A DNA stretch of 64,000 nucleotides from Bacillus sp. RO3. Its GTDB lineage: Bacteria > Bacillota > Bacilli > Bacillales > Bacillaceae_B. Both the position numbers and the translations under genes were made by a program. The notes beneath the pieces are model-generated. The model was not told where the DNA came from. It was given only the letters and a program-made list of their open reading frames with translations, and searched no databases. Shown in pieces: positions 54,437 to 63,574 of the stretch (the stretch's first letter is position 1; every line of letters begins with the position of its first letter). The stretch spans positions 1-64,000 of the forward strand of contig NZ_JAAXCV010000021.1 in the NCBI RefSeq assembly GCF_012911895.1. The letters run 5' to 3'.

Positions 54437-55033
54437 ATGACAGACAGTCGAAAGAATCGAAAGGTGGATGGATTTATAAAAAAAACCGATAAGTGGCGCG
54501 AGGAATATGAGGAGTTGAGAAGGATCATTCTTGATTTTGATGAGCTGACAGAAGAAATCAAATGGATGCATCCCTGTTACACCCTGAACGATAAAAACAT
54601 CGTGTTGATGCACGGGTTTAAAGACTATTGTGCGCTTTTGTTTCACAAAGGGGCTTTGGTAAAGGATACACATGGAATTCTCGTTCAACAAACAGAGAAT
54701 GTACAGGCGGCGCGTCAGATCCGGTTCACTCATGTCCAGGAAATCATTGAAATGGATTCCATCCTGAAAGCCTATATTCAAGAAGCGATTGAAGTGGAAA
54801 AGGCCGGTTTGGAAGTGGAAATGAAAAAGACAGAAGAATACACCATTCCCGAGGAGCTTCAGCATAAATTCGAAGAAGTACCTGCATTGAAAAAAGCTTT
54901 TGACGAATTGACTCCTGGACGGCAACGGGCGTACATTCTATACTTTTCCAAAGCCAAACAATCCAAAACCCGTGCATCAAGAGTTGACAAGTTTACAGGA
55001 CACATTCTTGAGGGAAAGGGTTTGAATGATTAA
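54437..55033 (+). CDS. YdeI/OmdA-family protein
   Basis: A 198-residue protein with a DUF1801-like N-terminal half (EIKWMHPCYTLNDKNIVLMH) and the YdeI/OmdA tail (TPGRQRAYILYFSKAKQSKT). It is in line with the preceding DUF1801 gene and is probably a paralogue with an extra domain. Function unknown. GAGGGGG precedes ATG 54437. Confidence 0.85.
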   Translation: MTDSRKNRKVDGFIKKTDKWREEYEELRRIILDFDELTEEIKWMHPCYTLNDKNIVLMHGFKDYCALLFHKGALVKDTHGILVQQTENVQAARQIRFTHVQEIIEMDSILKAYIQEAIEVEKAGLEVEMKKTEEYTIPEELQHKFEEVPALKKAFDELTPGRQRAYILYFSKAKQSKTRASRVDKFTGHILEGKGLND

Positions 55034-55095
55034 CATTTCGTGAATTTTTAGTTTATGAACGATTATAGGTTCCCAGATTATCAGGAGGGGAGGGA

Positions 55096-55653
55096 GTGCC
55101 ATTGTCAGATCTATTTGAGAACATGAAAACCGGGAATGAAAAGCAACAAAGTGCGTATTCAGCCATCATTGAACTGGATGTGCTGAATCAATGGAGTTCC
55201 TACAGTCCTGTGTTATGCGGAACGCTGCCCATCGGGATAGATATCTCCGGTTCAGACCTGGACATCATTATGGAGGTTCATGACTTAGATTTATTTGAAG
55301 AAAAGCTTCAAAAGGCATACAACTGCCTGGATGGATTTACACTTAAAAGGAGCAGGCAAAAGGGAAGGGAAGTCGTTATAGCGAATTTTATCTTCAGGGA
55401 TTTTGAGTTTGAATTGTTTGGTCAGGCTCAACCAGTACATAAGCAACATGCGTATCTTCACATGATGATAGAGCATAAACTGTTGCAGACATTTCCTGCT
55501 CTTAAACAGAAAGTGATCCATCTCAAACAACAAGGATATAAAACAGAGCCGGCATTTTGCAAGCTTTTGGACATAACGGGAGACCCTTATGAAGGTCTTA
55601 TCCGGTTTGGCGTAGAGAAGGGAATCATTCTGAAACAAACTATTTACGTTTGA
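55096..55653 (+). CDS. DUF4269 nucleotidyltransferase-like protein
   Basis: A 185-residue protein resembling DUF4269. It contains the nucleotidyltransferase-type SGSDLDIIMEV (Asp-x-Asp) following a GTLPIGIDI strand, and FEFELFGQAQPV. Whether it is active is unclear. GTG 55096 (AGGAGGGG) or TTG 55102 could be the start. Distinct from MNT antitoxins. Confidence 0.8.
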   Translation: MPLSDLFENMKTGNEKQQSAYSAIIELDVLNQWSSYSPVLCGTLPIGIDISGSDLDIIMEVHDLDLFEEKLQKAYNCLDGFTLKRSRQKGREVVIANFIFRDFEFELFGQAQPVHKQHAYLHMMIEHKLLQTFPALKQKVIHLKQQGYKTEPAFCKLLDITGDPYEGLIRFGVEKGIILKQTIYV

Positions 55654-55813
55654 TTTTTCTTACGGTAAATGGGCGGTGCAATAGATCCACCTTCCATTCA
55701 ACGACCTACATGGTCTATACATTATTTTTTTTCCCTTAATTACAATGATTACTGATTGATGGTGGAGTCATATGTTTTTATGCTGAACATTATCCTAAAA
55801 AGGTGGGAAGGTC

Positions 55814-55996
55814 ATGATGTACGTAGGAGAGGTTCTTTTTCAATTGTTCTTCTTTTCACTGCTTTTATTAGGAGGAGTGTCATTCTTTTTGTTCATTAGA
55901 AGGCTCATTATCAATGGCAAGAGAGAGGTTCATACTTCTAATGAGATTAATAAGAAATTGGATAGGATAATAGAATTACTTGAAAGCAAGAATTAA
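55814..55996 (+). CDS. DUF4083-like small membrane protein
   Basis: A 60-residue protein with one long hydrophobic segment (VLFQLFFFSLLLLGGVSFFL) and a basic helical tail ending KKLDRIIELLE, typical of DUF4083-type proteins. AGGTGGGAAGG precedes the ATG pair at 55814. Probably anchored in the membrane, function unknown. Confidence 0.7.
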   Translation: MMYVGEVLFQLFFFSLLLLGGVSFFLFIRRLIINGKREVHTSNEINKKLDRIIELLESKN

Positions 55997-56082
55997 AAGA
56001 AGTTCATGAAGATTAAAATGAGTTGACGTTTGTCCATTAGTGAACGAAGCTTAGGCTGCAAGTAGAGAGGGGCTACTGCAAG

Positions 56083-56643
56083 ATGAACACGATGTCAAAT
56101 GGAGTTAAAATTGTGATCGGAGCAGGGGAATATGTGAATAATCCAGGCTGGATACACACACAGGAAGAGGATTTAAATGTATTAGACGAAAGTACGTGGG
56201 AAAAAAGATTCCCCGCAAGCTCTGTAGATGCCATTTTGGCGGAGCACGTCTGGGAACACCTTACCTATGACGAAGGACTAGCGGCGGCGGAACTGTGTAA
56301 AAACTATTTAAAACCTTCCGGGTATATCCGGTGCGCAGTTCCCGACGGTTATTTCCCTGACGAAGATTATCAACAGATTGTTCAGGTTGGCGGGCCAGGC
56401 CCGAAAGACCACCCGGCAGCAAGTCATAAAATCGTCCATAATTATCACACCTTGACGGAACTGTTTGAGACGGCTGGATATGAAGTGAGGCTCCTGGAGT
56501 ATTGTGATGAAGAAGGGAAGTTTCATCAAAACGTTTGGGACGGCGCTGACGGGGTGATTTTCCGGTCGAAGAAGTATGATCCTAGGAATCAAGGGGACAA
56601 ACTCGCTTTTCCTTCGCTGATTGTGGATGCTTTCAAGGGGTGA
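56083..56643 (+). CDS. Class I SAM-dependent methyltransferase-like protein
   Basis: A 186-residue protein with a shortened Rossmann-type start (IVIGAGEYVNNPGWIHTQ), the acidic/hydrophobic stretch AILAEHVWEHLTYDEG and LKPSGYIRCAVPDG, characteristic of small SAM methyltransferases. The GxGxG-like motif is degenerate (GAGEY). Substrate unknown. Its TGA overlaps the GTG of the next frame. Confidence 0.75.
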   Translation: MNTMSNGVKIVIGAGEYVNNPGWIHTQEEDLNVLDESTWEKRFPASSVDAILAEHVWEHLTYDEGLAAAELCKNYLKPSGYIRCAVPDGYFPDEDYQQIVQVGGPGPKDHPAASHKIVHNYHTLTELFETAGYEVRLLEYCDEEGKFHQNVWDGADGVIFRSKKYDPRNQGDKLAFPSLIVDAFKG

Positions 56644-56876
56644 AACGTGACGTTGGCGTAACACTTCAATGGTTCATTTTACAAAAACACCATGACCTCC
56701 AATCTCGGGTTCTGTCACTGAATGTTTATGAATATCAGGGGACAGACCCTTTAGGGGTGGACATGACCCGGGGACAAAATGAATGTACGAGTCTCGACAA
56801 GGAAGAATCGGCGAAATTACTGGAGTTGATCAGTGTAGAGACAGTCATCAATAAGACAGAGGTGAACTCCTATTAA
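56640..56876 (+). CDS. Hypothetical protein, possibly coupled to the methyltransferase
   Basis: A 78-codon frame starting with GTG inside the previous stop (GTGA) and ending at 56876. The second half (ECTSLDKEESAKLLELIS) looks like a normal helical protein, but the middle overlaps a GGGGACAGACCC phrase resembling the repeats described elsewhere. No family recognised. Coding status uncertain. Confidence 0.3.
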   Translation: MKRDVGVTLQWFILQKHHDLQSRVLSLNVYEYQGTDPLGVDMTRGQNECTSLDKEESAKLLELISVETVINKTEVNSY

Positions 56877-57264
56877 GAAAAGGGTAATGGCAGGGATGAT
56901 GATAATCATCGTGTTACTGTTCTTTTATGATAAGTTCATTGCATTCACAGTCAGCTATGAGGATATAGCCGTTGAGGATGCACCTGAGGCGATTCGGGAA
57001 GCTATATACATAGATCCGGAGAATACGGGGTATCGTGTATTTCATGATGACACCCATACCTACATCTATTATAAAAGCAGCCACGAACAAAATGAGTATA
57101 TTACAACCTTATTGGAATTGAAAGGAAAGGGAGGAGGCATCGTGGCTACTGCACGCGTAAGTTATGCACAGAATGATGGTTATGTTAGCTACGAAAAGCT
57201 TCTGAAAGCAGATCGTATTTCAGGGAGTGACCTTACTTTAGAAGAGAGCATTGATGTCAAATGA
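56872..57264 (+). CDS. Membrane-anchored protein of unknown function
   Basis: A 130-codon frame if started at ATT 56872, or 125 from ATG 56887. ATT 56872 has AGAGGTGA six bases upstream and gives a positively charged IKKRVMAGMM followed by the hydrophobic IIIVLLFFYDKFIAF, an ideal membrane anchor; ATG 56887 has AAAAGGG only two bases away. The remaining ~100 residues are acidic and outside (YKSSHEQNEYITTLLELKGK). No family recognised. Confidence 0.5.
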   Translation: MKKRVMAGMMIIIVLLFFYDKFIAFTVSYEDIAVEDAPEAIREAIYIDPENTGYRVFHDDTHTYIYYKSSHEQNEYITTLLELKGKGGGIVATARVSYAQNDGYVSYEKLLKADRISGSDLTLEESIDVK

Positions 57265-57342
57265 AGTTCGTGGTTTAAAAACACTTTACCTTTTACGGAC
57301 CGGATGGGAATAGGCTTGAAGCATATTGTCCCGGGATTGATG

Positions 57343-57370
57343 AAAAAAACTAGCGCAAATCCGCTAGTTT
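57343..57370 (-). terminator. Terminator of the DUF2225 gene
   Basis: AAACTAGCG/CGCTAGTTT stem, followed on the minus strand by T7. Confidence 0.85.
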
Positions 57371-57374
57371 CTTA

Positions 57375-58073
57375 TTATGTAGTCTTTGCTTCTTTATAAA
57401 TCTCACGAATTTCGTACCAGCGGTCTTTGGCCATTTCAATGATTTTAGGTTCGGTTGATAGATGCTGCTTGCTGATGACTTTATTAAGATATGCGACCGC
57501 TTCCTCTATCTTATCCTGTCTCCTTAATAATTCTGCAATGATATACAACAGCTTGGTTTCTGACATCAGAGTACCTGACACCCCATCCGTCATGTAGGCG
57601 TCAATATATTCATGGGTAGCGAGGTTGATGAAACGTCTTTCATGTTCTTTTTCACTGATCTTTCGATAAAGCCAGGCAGTTCGGAGATATAAACCGGCTA
57701 TCGTCACTTTTTTCTCCTTTTTAATCAGAGCACAGTAGGCAGCCAGTTTATATGTATTGATCGCATCCTCACAAGATCTGTGCTTTCCGTAATCCTGAGG
57801 CTGCCAGTGCAGACTGATTTTCTTCTCCAACTCAGCTTTAAGAACAGGGGGGATATACTTTGTGAAATCATCCGTATAAGAAAACCCGCACCTCGGACAA
57901 ACAGATACGTTATAGAGCAAAGGATTTATTTCCTCGGATTCGTATAGGGGGCAAAAGTCACTATCATATCCAGCCAGCTTTACAAAGCGGGTTCTGATTC
58001 TCGTTGTCGTGTAGGAGTGTTTGCATGAGAGACACTGTGTTTTTTTATCATAAAAGGGTGTCACAACCGTCAT
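57375..58073 (-). CDS. DUF2225 family protein
   Basis: A 232-residue protein. The N-terminal third has two CxxC pairs (CLSC, CPRC) likely to bind zinc, and the rest is helical and TPR-like (AAYCALIKKEKKVTIAGLYL, YLNKVISKQ). DUF2225 proteins have no proven role. ATG 58073 follows GAGGTGAT on the minus strand. Confidence 0.85.
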   Translation of the reverse strand: MTVVTPFYDKKTQCLSCKHSYTTTRIRTRFVKLAGYDSDFCPLYESEEINPLLYNVSVCPRCGFSYTDDFTKYIPPVLKAELEKKISLHWQPQDYGKHRSCEDAINTYKLAAYCALIKKEKKVTIAGLYLRTAWLYRKISEKEHERRFINLATHEYIDAYMTDGVSGTLMSETKLLYIIAELLRRQDKIEEAVAYLNKVISKQHLSTEPKIIEMAKDRWYEIREIYKEAKTT

Positions 58074-58226
58074 GAATATCACCTCACAATCGGGACTATT
58101 TACCTTATTATACCTTGACGGTAGGAAGGGTCACCACTATTTTTTTAAGAATATAAGGAAAAAAGTCACGGGATCAATCATGGTATGAAAAAGTTTTCTT
58201 CCATTTATTCACCAAAGCCCCTTTGG

Positions 58227-58255
58227 TTGAGTAGTAAAATAGAAAGGAGTATACT
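58227..58255 (+). promoter_or_regulatory. Promoter of the Fe-S carrier gene
   Basis: TTGAGT (58227-58232), 17-bp spacer, TATACT (58250-58255). Confidence 0.65.
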
Positions 58256-58291
58256 AAGTAGTAAGAAATGAAAAGGTTGGGGGTGTAATGA

Positions 58292-58654
58292 ATGAGTGAA
58301 GTAGTCATTCTAACAGAAGCGGCTGCCCTTCAGATTAAAGATATGATGAAGGAACATGATGAAACAGATGCCATGTTACGGGTAGCGGTAAAAGGTGGGG
58401 GCTGCAGCGGCCTTTCATACGGAATGGGATTCGAACATGATCTTCAAGATGGAGATACCACAACAGAACAGCACGGAATCAAACTGGTTGTGGCAAAAGA
58501 AGATGCACCCATCTTGAACGGGACGAAAATAGATTATAAGCAGTCCATGATGGGCGGCGGATTCACCATTGACAATCCGAACGCCATCGCGTCCTGCGGA
58601 TGTGGATCATCATTCGTGACGGCGACGAATAAGGGTACGCCTGAGGATTGCTAA
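58292..58654 (+). CDS. yutM: A-type Fe-S carrier
   Basis: A 120-residue HesB/IscA/ErpA-like protein with the three cysteines C38 (GGGCSGLSY), C102 and C104 (SCGCGSS) that bind Fe-S clusters or iron. It hands clusters from SufBCD to targets such as LipA. Matches yutM of B. subtilis by sequence and region. GGTTGGGGGTG precedes the ATG. Confidence 0.93.
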   Translation: MSEVVILTEAAALQIKDMMKEHDETDAMLRVAVKGGGCSGLSYGMGFEHDLQDGDTTTEQHGIKLVVAKEDAPILNGTKIDYKQSMMGGGFTIDNPNAIASCGCGSSFVTATNKGTPEDC

Positions 58655-58660
58655 ACATAT

Positions 58661-58693
58661 AAAGGGACGGACCTTGTCAGGTCCGTCCCTTTT
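58661..58693. terminator. Terminator (GGGACGGACCT repeat)
   Basis: AAAGGGACGGACCT/AGGTCCGTCCCTTT stem with TGTC loop. The same stem occurs at 13270-13302. It separates two convergent genes. Confidence 0.9.
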
Positions 58694-58699
58694 CTCCAT

Positions 58700-59356
58700 T
58701 TATTGGATGGTTTTTAACGCTTCTTCGACGGGAGTGTCACCGCTCAGGATTTCAAAAACCTTGTGGTTCGTTTCCTCGACGGTAAGAGAATCGACGAGCA
58801 CTTTTGCGACATCTTCACGTGGAATGTCCCTGCTTTTGTCTTCAATGGAAGAGGCGGCTTCAATTTTGCCTGTCCCATCGTCGAATGAAAGAGCTCCAGG
58901 GCGGACGATGGTATAGTTCAAGCCGCTCTCTTTCAGATGAGCATCGGCTTTACCCTTAGCTTTTAAATAGAATTGCAACTCATCCGGACCGCTTGAAGGG
59001 TGATCGGCACCCATGGAACTGAGCATGACAAAACGCTCTACCCCCATCTTCTTGGCATAGTCCACCGCTTTCTTTGCCCCTTCCTGATCGATGGCAAGGG
59101 TCTTATCGTCACCGGTCGACCCACCGCTTCCAGCAGCAAAAATGACAGCATTCACATTTTCAAGGGCGTACGAAAAGTCCTGTTCAAGATCAGCCACAAT
59201 GGGTCTCGCACCCAGCTCTTCCATTTCCTTCGCCTGTTCCGTTTTGCGAATCATGGCCCTCGCAATATGCTGGGGACTGTTAGAAAGTTCTTTCAGTATA
59301 TGGCGGCCAGTGTGACCGTTCGCTCCTATCACTAATACATTCATTTCATCCATCAT
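58700..59356 (-). CDS. NAD(P)-binding protein of the NmrA/YhfK type
   Basis: A 218-residue atypical SDR with the GANGHTGRH NAD(P) motif (residues 11-19) and VIFAAGSGGSTGDD, RFVMLSSMGADHP and YTIVRPG as in YhfK-like proteins. It acts on unknown substrates, possibly a redox sensor or NAD(P)H-dependent reductase. The start is uncertain: AAAGG lies against ATG 59356, with in-frame ATG codons at 59353 and 59344. Confidence 0.85.
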   Translation of the reverse strand: MMDEMNVLVIGANGHTGRHILKELSNSPQHIARAMIRKTEQAKEMEELGARPIVADLEQDFSYALENVNAVIFAAGSGGSTGDDKTLAIDQEGAKKAVDYAKKMGVERFVMLSSMGADHPSSGPDELQFYLKAKGKADAHLKESGLNYTIVRPGALSFDDGTGKIEAASSIEDKSRDIPREDVAKVLVDSLTVEETNHKVFEILSGDTPVEEALKTIQ

Positions 59357-59455
59357 CCTTTATATGAGTTTTTTGTCCTACTATTGGTCTACCCATTCAT
59401 GATGAAAATAAACAAATCAATAGGCTTGGGTGAAGTGACTGTACTTCAACAGAGA

Positions 59456-60070
59456 TTACGTCTTCAATTGGACATTCTGCTCCATCAGTCTGGCAATCCC
59501 CTTACTGTTGTCGCTTTGGATGTGTTCAAGGTGTTCGATGACACGCTGCTGTCTAGTTAAGGGATGATTCTGGCTGAGCTTCGCTTTCCCTTCGATGGAT
59601 TGAATGGAAATTTTAAACCCTACAATCCCTTTTCTAAGGCCCTTCTGGATTTTCTCATCGACAGCATCTAATGAGTAAGGACTGTCGGGCTCCTCATAAT
59701 TCTTTACGAGTTCGGAAAGGGTTTGGAGGGTTTCGGCTTCTTCCAACAGCTCGAGTAGTCCGTATACGTGCACCGCCACATAATTCCAGGTAGGAACGGT
59801 TTGATCGGTTTCATACCATGAAGGGGATATATAGGCATGAGGTCCTTGGAAGACAACCAGCATTTCCTGTTCTTCCGCTTCCTTCCAATGTGGGTTTGCC
59901 TTGGCGAAGTGCCCATAGAGGCAACGCTCTTCACGGTCTAAGTAAAGGGGCAAATGTGTGGCATACGGCCTCCCGCGGAGCTGAGAATAGACGGTTGCGA
60001 AACTATTCTCTTCCATAATGGTATAAAGGGCTTCTTGATCATGAATAATGAAATCTTTAGGGGTATACAT
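59456..60070 (-). CDS. PaiB-like transcriptional regulator / FMN-binding protein
   Basis: A 204-residue PaiB-family protein with MYTPKDFIIHDQEALYTIM at the N-terminus, LRGRPYATHLPL, VPTWNYVAVHVYG and GIVGFKISIQSIEGKAKLSQ. PaiB of B. subtilis affects sporulation and protease genes. ATG 60070 (GAGGAGG) is chosen; a 47-residue longer frame has no ribosome site. Divergent from the SRPBCC gene. Confidence 0.87.
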   Translation of the reverse strand: MYTPKDFIIHDQEALYTIMEENSFATVYSQLRGRPYATHLPLYLDREERCLYGHFAKANPHWKEAEEQEMLVVFQGPHAYISPSWYETDQTVPTWNYVAVHVYGLLELLEEAETLQTLSELVKNYEEPDSPYSLDAVDEKIQKGLRKGIVGFKISIQSIEGKAKLSQNHPLTRQQRVIEHLEHIQSDNSKGIARLMEQNVQLKT

Positions 60071-60197
60071 GGGATCCTCCTCAAAAAGTATCTTGTCAAC
60101 CGCCTGGCACGTTCTGGATTCTCGATATAAAATAAGAAAGAATGGGTTAAACGAACGGACGCTACATAGGCTCCAACTAACTGAAAGGGAATAAAAT

Positions 60198-60650
60198 ATG
60201 CCTATAATCAAACATGCTATTTATATCGATGCACCAGCCAATGTCTGTTTTGATCTTGCGAGAAACGTGGAAGTACACACTGAAACGACAAAGAAAACAA
60301 ATGAAAGAGCCGTTGATGGAGTGACAGTCGGGCTGATGGAAAAAGGTGATACAGTCACTTGGGAAGCTACGCATTTTGGTATCAAACAGAAATTAACAGC
60401 TAAAATAGTTGAAATGGAAAGACCTTATACCTTTAAAGACGTCATGGTGAAGGGAGCATTCCACTCATTTACTCATACCCACGAATTCATAGAGAGTGGA
60501 ACAGGGACGATGATGAAGGATACCTTTTCCTATACATCTCCTTTGGGGATTCTCGGTAAGTTAGCAGATGTGTTATTTCTGGAAAAATATATGAGAAATT
60601 TCATTGTGAATCGTGCAATTGAGTTAAAAAAGATAGCTGAAAAAAAGTAA
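60198..60650 (+). CDS. SRPBCC-fold protein
   Basis: A 150-residue START-like protein (HAIYIDAPANVCFDLARNVE, TFKDVMVKGAFHSFTHTHEF). SRPBCC proteins bind hydrophobic ligands in a deep pocket. The ligand is unknown. GAAAGGGAA precedes the ATG. Confidence 0.82.
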   Translation: MPIIKHAIYIDAPANVCFDLARNVEVHTETTKKTNERAVDGVTVGLMEKGDTVTWEATHFGIKQKLTAKIVEMERPYTFKDVMVKGAFHSFTHTHEFIESGTGTMMKDTFSYTSPLGILGKLADVLFLEKYMRNFIVNRAIELKKIAEKK

Positions 60651-60745
60651 TGGTTTCTTTTACAAACCAATGGCAGGCTTTACCTGAGTTTCATGAACAA
60701 GAGACCCAGGAATTCGTTTCCTGGGCCTCCCGAATAAAGGTCATA

Positions 60746-61744
60746 TCAATCTGTAAACATGGACGTACTGTGCATCGGCTGGACCCTTGCTTTCGGATCC
60801 ATGTAAGCCTTGGCATTATTGACGGCTGTCGGAGCTTCTCCAAAACCACTTGCAATGAGTTTCACTTTTCCATCATAGGTACTGATATCGCCTGCTGCAT
60901 AAATGCCTGGAATATTCGTTTCCATTCTGGAATTCACGACAATGGAATTCTTTTCAATTTCAAGTCCCCAATCCTTAATCGGACCAAGAGAAGAGACAAA
61001 TCCAAAGTTGACAATTAACTCATCCAGATCAAGTATTTCCTTTTCATCCCCTTTGGTTTCCTCTAGTATGAGCTGATTGATTTTGTTCTCATCCACCACC
61101 AATTCTGAAGGGACATAAGGGGTTTTCAGTTCTACAGTGGAGTTGTGTAAATTCTCCACGCTGTGCTCATGTGCACGGAATTTATCCCTTCGGTGGACGA
61201 GATATACCTTTTCCGCAATCGGCTCAAGCATAAGGGCCCAGTCCACGGCTGAATCTCCGCCGCCGCAAATGACCACTTTCTTGCCCCTGAAATGCTCCAG
61301 GTTATCAACAAAATAGTGAAGATTCTTTCCCTCAAATCGAGAAGCATGCTCAAGTTCCAGGCGACGGGGTTGGAAAGCGCCGTTTCCTGCCGTAATGATG
61401 ATTGTTCTAGAAAAATGGACTTCTTTATCCGTCGTCAGCTTAAACATTCCATCTGCCTGCTTTTCTACGCCTTCCACAGCTTGCTCCAAACAAATGGTCG
61501 TTTCAAATTTTCCCATCTGTTCTTTTAAATTATTGACAAGATCCTGTGCTTTCACTTTGGGAAAACCGGCAACATCATATATGTATTTCTCGGGATACAG
61601 CGTAGCCAATTGGCCTCCGAGCTGAGGTAAACTTTCGATGATCTTAACTGATGCTTTTCTCATCCCACCATAGAACGCCGTAAACAGCCCCGTAGGACCG
61701 CCGCCTATGATTGTAATATCATACACTTTTTGATCTTCCTTCAA
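60746..61744 (-). CDS. yumC: Ferredoxin-NADP reductase
   Basis: A 332-residue type-2 ferredoxin/flavodoxin-NADP+ reductase. FAD motif GGGPTGLF at residues 14-21, NADP motif [11 protein letters not shown], and the C-terminal [17 protein letters not shown]. Length equals B. subtilis YumC. It supplies electrons to ferredoxins and bacillus-type reductases in the cytosol. The minus-strand ATG at 61744 follows GGAGGGAT. Confidence 0.95.
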   Translation of the reverse strand: MKEDQKVYDITIIGGGPTGLFTAFYGGMRKASVKIIESLPQLGGQLATLYPEKYIYDVAGFPKVKAQDLVNNLKEQMGKFETTICLEQAVEGVEKQADGMFKLTTDKEVHFSRTIIITAGNGAFQPRRLELEHASRFEGKNLHYFVDNLEHFRGKKVVICGGGDSAVDWALMLEPIAEKVYLVHRRDKFRAHEHSVENLHNSTVELKTPYVPSELVVDENKINQLILEETKGDEKEILDLDELIVNFGFVSSLGPIKDWGLEIEKNSIVVNSRMETNIPGIYAAGDISTYDGKVKLIASGFGEAPTAVNNAKAYMDPKARVQPMHSTSMFTD

Positions 61745-62279
61745 CTAGATCCCTCCAACAATAAAGATGTTCTTGATTTTAGTATATTTTATCATAATGC
61801 TCCCGATTCTACACAATAATTGATTTTATTATTTGGAATAATCAGTCATTTGGATGACATGATTAAGCCTCCGCGACTGCCTCCGTTTTTCTTGATCCAG
61901 CACCATGGAGAGACCCGTCCATTTTTTAATATTATTTAAATATTCTTAAGTTTTCAATTTCCTATATATATCTTGAAAATGCATGATAAAAAGAATATTA
62001 TGTAATGTAGGCATATTGTTAAGAATTTATGACAATTTTCGCATAGCTCTATAGGAGTTCGTGAAATAGGTCACATACTTTCTTAGTTATCGTATTTATT
62101 TATTTTTAATACACTATTTTCCTCAATTATAAAGGAAAATATCACGTTTAATTTGTTTCGGTTTTTTACCTGCAGGGAAAAAGGTAATAGCACCAGATTG
62201 AACGGGATAAAAAAGCATGATGTGGAGGACTCTAAGAGTATCCAAAGCAAATTTATCAAAAAAGGTGGATGTGATTCAG
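61745..62279 (+). promoter_or_regulatory. yumC-yumB divergent region with promoter and CRP/FNR-type site
   Basis: A 535-bp AT-rich spacer. TTGAAA (61973-61978), 17-bp spacer and TATTAT (61996-62001) form a good promoter for yumB. About 60 bp downstream, CGTGAAATAGGTCACA (62060-62075) matches the CRP/FNR palindrome TGTGAN6TCACA at 9 of 10 positions. No Rex-type site of canonical spacing was found. The leader is long (about 270 nt) and contains no recognised riboswitch. Confidence 0.5.
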
Positions 62280-63497
62280 TTGAGAAAGCCAAGAATCGTT
62301 GTATTAGGTGCAGGTTACGGTGGACTAATGACGGTAACCCGTCTTCAAAAGCAATTAGGTACAAATGAAGCAGAAATTATTTTAGTTAATAAAAATGATT
62401 ATCACTACGAAACCACTTGGTTACACGAAGCTTCTGCCGGTACCCTTCACCACGATCGTGTACGCTACAGCATCAAAGATGTTGTCAACACGAGCAAAGT
62501 GAACTTCTTACAAGCTACTGTTGAAGACATTAAAGTAGAAGAAAAGAAAGTCATCACAAGTGAAGGTGAAGTAGAGTTTGATTATCTGGTTGTTGCATTA
62601 GGAGCTGAATCTGAAACATTTGGTATCCAAGGTCTACATGAGCATGCATTCATGATTTCAAATATTAACTCTGCCCGTCAAATCCGTGAGCACATTGAGT
62701 TACAATTTGCTACGTATAAGAACGAAGAAGAGAAGAACGATGAGCGCCTTACAATCGTTGTAGGTGGAGCAGGCTTCACAGGTATTGAATTCCTTGGTGA
62801 ATTAGGTAACCGTGTTCCTGAACTTTGCCATGAATATGATATCGACCGCAAAAAAGTGCGCATCGTCTGTGTAGAAGCTGCTCCAATGATCCTTCCTGGA
62901 TTTGATCCAGAGCTAGTGAAATATGCTCGTGCCAAGCTTGAGAAAAAAGGCGTTGAATTCCACATCGGAACTCCGTTGAAGGAAGCAAAGGCAGACAGCG
63001 TACTCATCGCTAAAGGGGAAGACGAAGTAGAAGAAATCAAAGCCGGAACGATCGTTTGGGCTGCGGGTGTCCGTGGTAACTCCATCATCGAAAGAGCGGG
63101 AATTGAAAACATGCGTGCCCGCGTCAAGATTAACGAAGATCTTCGCGCACCAGGTCATGACAATATCTTCATCATCGGTGACTGCTCACTCATGATCAAT
63201 GAAGAAACAGAGCGTCCATACCCGCCGACTGCACAAATTGCCATGCAGCAGGGTGAAGTGTGTGCACGAAACATTGCTTCTTTACTCCATGGTAAAGAGG
63301 ATCTGGAATCATTCACTCCAGATATTAAAGGAACAGTGTGTTCTCTTGGTGAAGACGATGCAATCGGTGTCGTTTACGGTAAGAAAATCACTGGAACAAA
63401 AGCTTCCTTCATGAAGAAGGTTGTCGACAACCGTGCGCTGTATATGGTTGGCGGCCCGTCACTTGTCTTCAAAAAAGGAAAGTTCAAATTCTTTTAA
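62280..63497 (+). CDS. yumB: Type-II NADH dehydrogenase
   Basis: A 405-residue flavoprotein with FAD motif [11 protein letters not shown] motif [15 protein letters not shown], second FAD motif IIGDCSLM and the C-terminal [12 protein letters not shown] membrane-binding tail. It oxidises NADH and reduces menaquinone without pumping protons. TTG 62280 gives the usual N-terminus and length; GTG 62271 (AAGG spacing better) is an alternative, both behind AAAAAAGGTGG. Confidence 0.94.
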   Translation: MRKPRIVVLGAGYGGLMTVTRLQKQLGTNEAEIILVNKNDYHYETTWLHEASAGTLHHDRVRYSIKDVVNTSKVNFLQATVEDIKVEEKKVITSEGEVEFDYLVVALGAESETFGIQGLHEHAFMISNINSARQIREHIELQFATYKNEEEKNDERLTIVVGGAGFTGIEFLGELGNRVPELCHEYDIDRKKVRIVCVEAAPMILPGFDPELVKYARAKLEKKGVEFHIGTPLKEAKADSVLIAKGEDEVEEIKAGTIVWAAGVRGNSIIERAGIENMRARVKINEDLRAPGHDNIFIIGDCSLMINEETERPYPPTAQIAMQQGEVCARNIASLLHGKEDLESFTPDIKGTVCSLGEDDAIGVVYGKKITGTKASFMKKVVDNRALYMVGGPSLVFKKGKFKFF

Positions 63498-63511
63498 TTC
63501 TTATTAAACAA

Positions 63512-63539
63512 GAAAAGCAGGGTGGATTCCACTCTGCTT
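63512..63539 (+). terminator. yumB terminator
   Basis: AGCAGGGTGG/CCACTCTGCT (one mismatch) with T5. Confidence 0.8.
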
Positions 63540-63574
63540 TTTGTTATGGGAAAATGGAGAAGGGGTGCTTTACG

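Noticed and set aside
62058-62080. Rex-type site upstream of yumB
   Set aside because: The inverted GTGA/TCAC halves are six bases apart, not eight as in Rex boxes; the spacing fits CRP/FNR instead.
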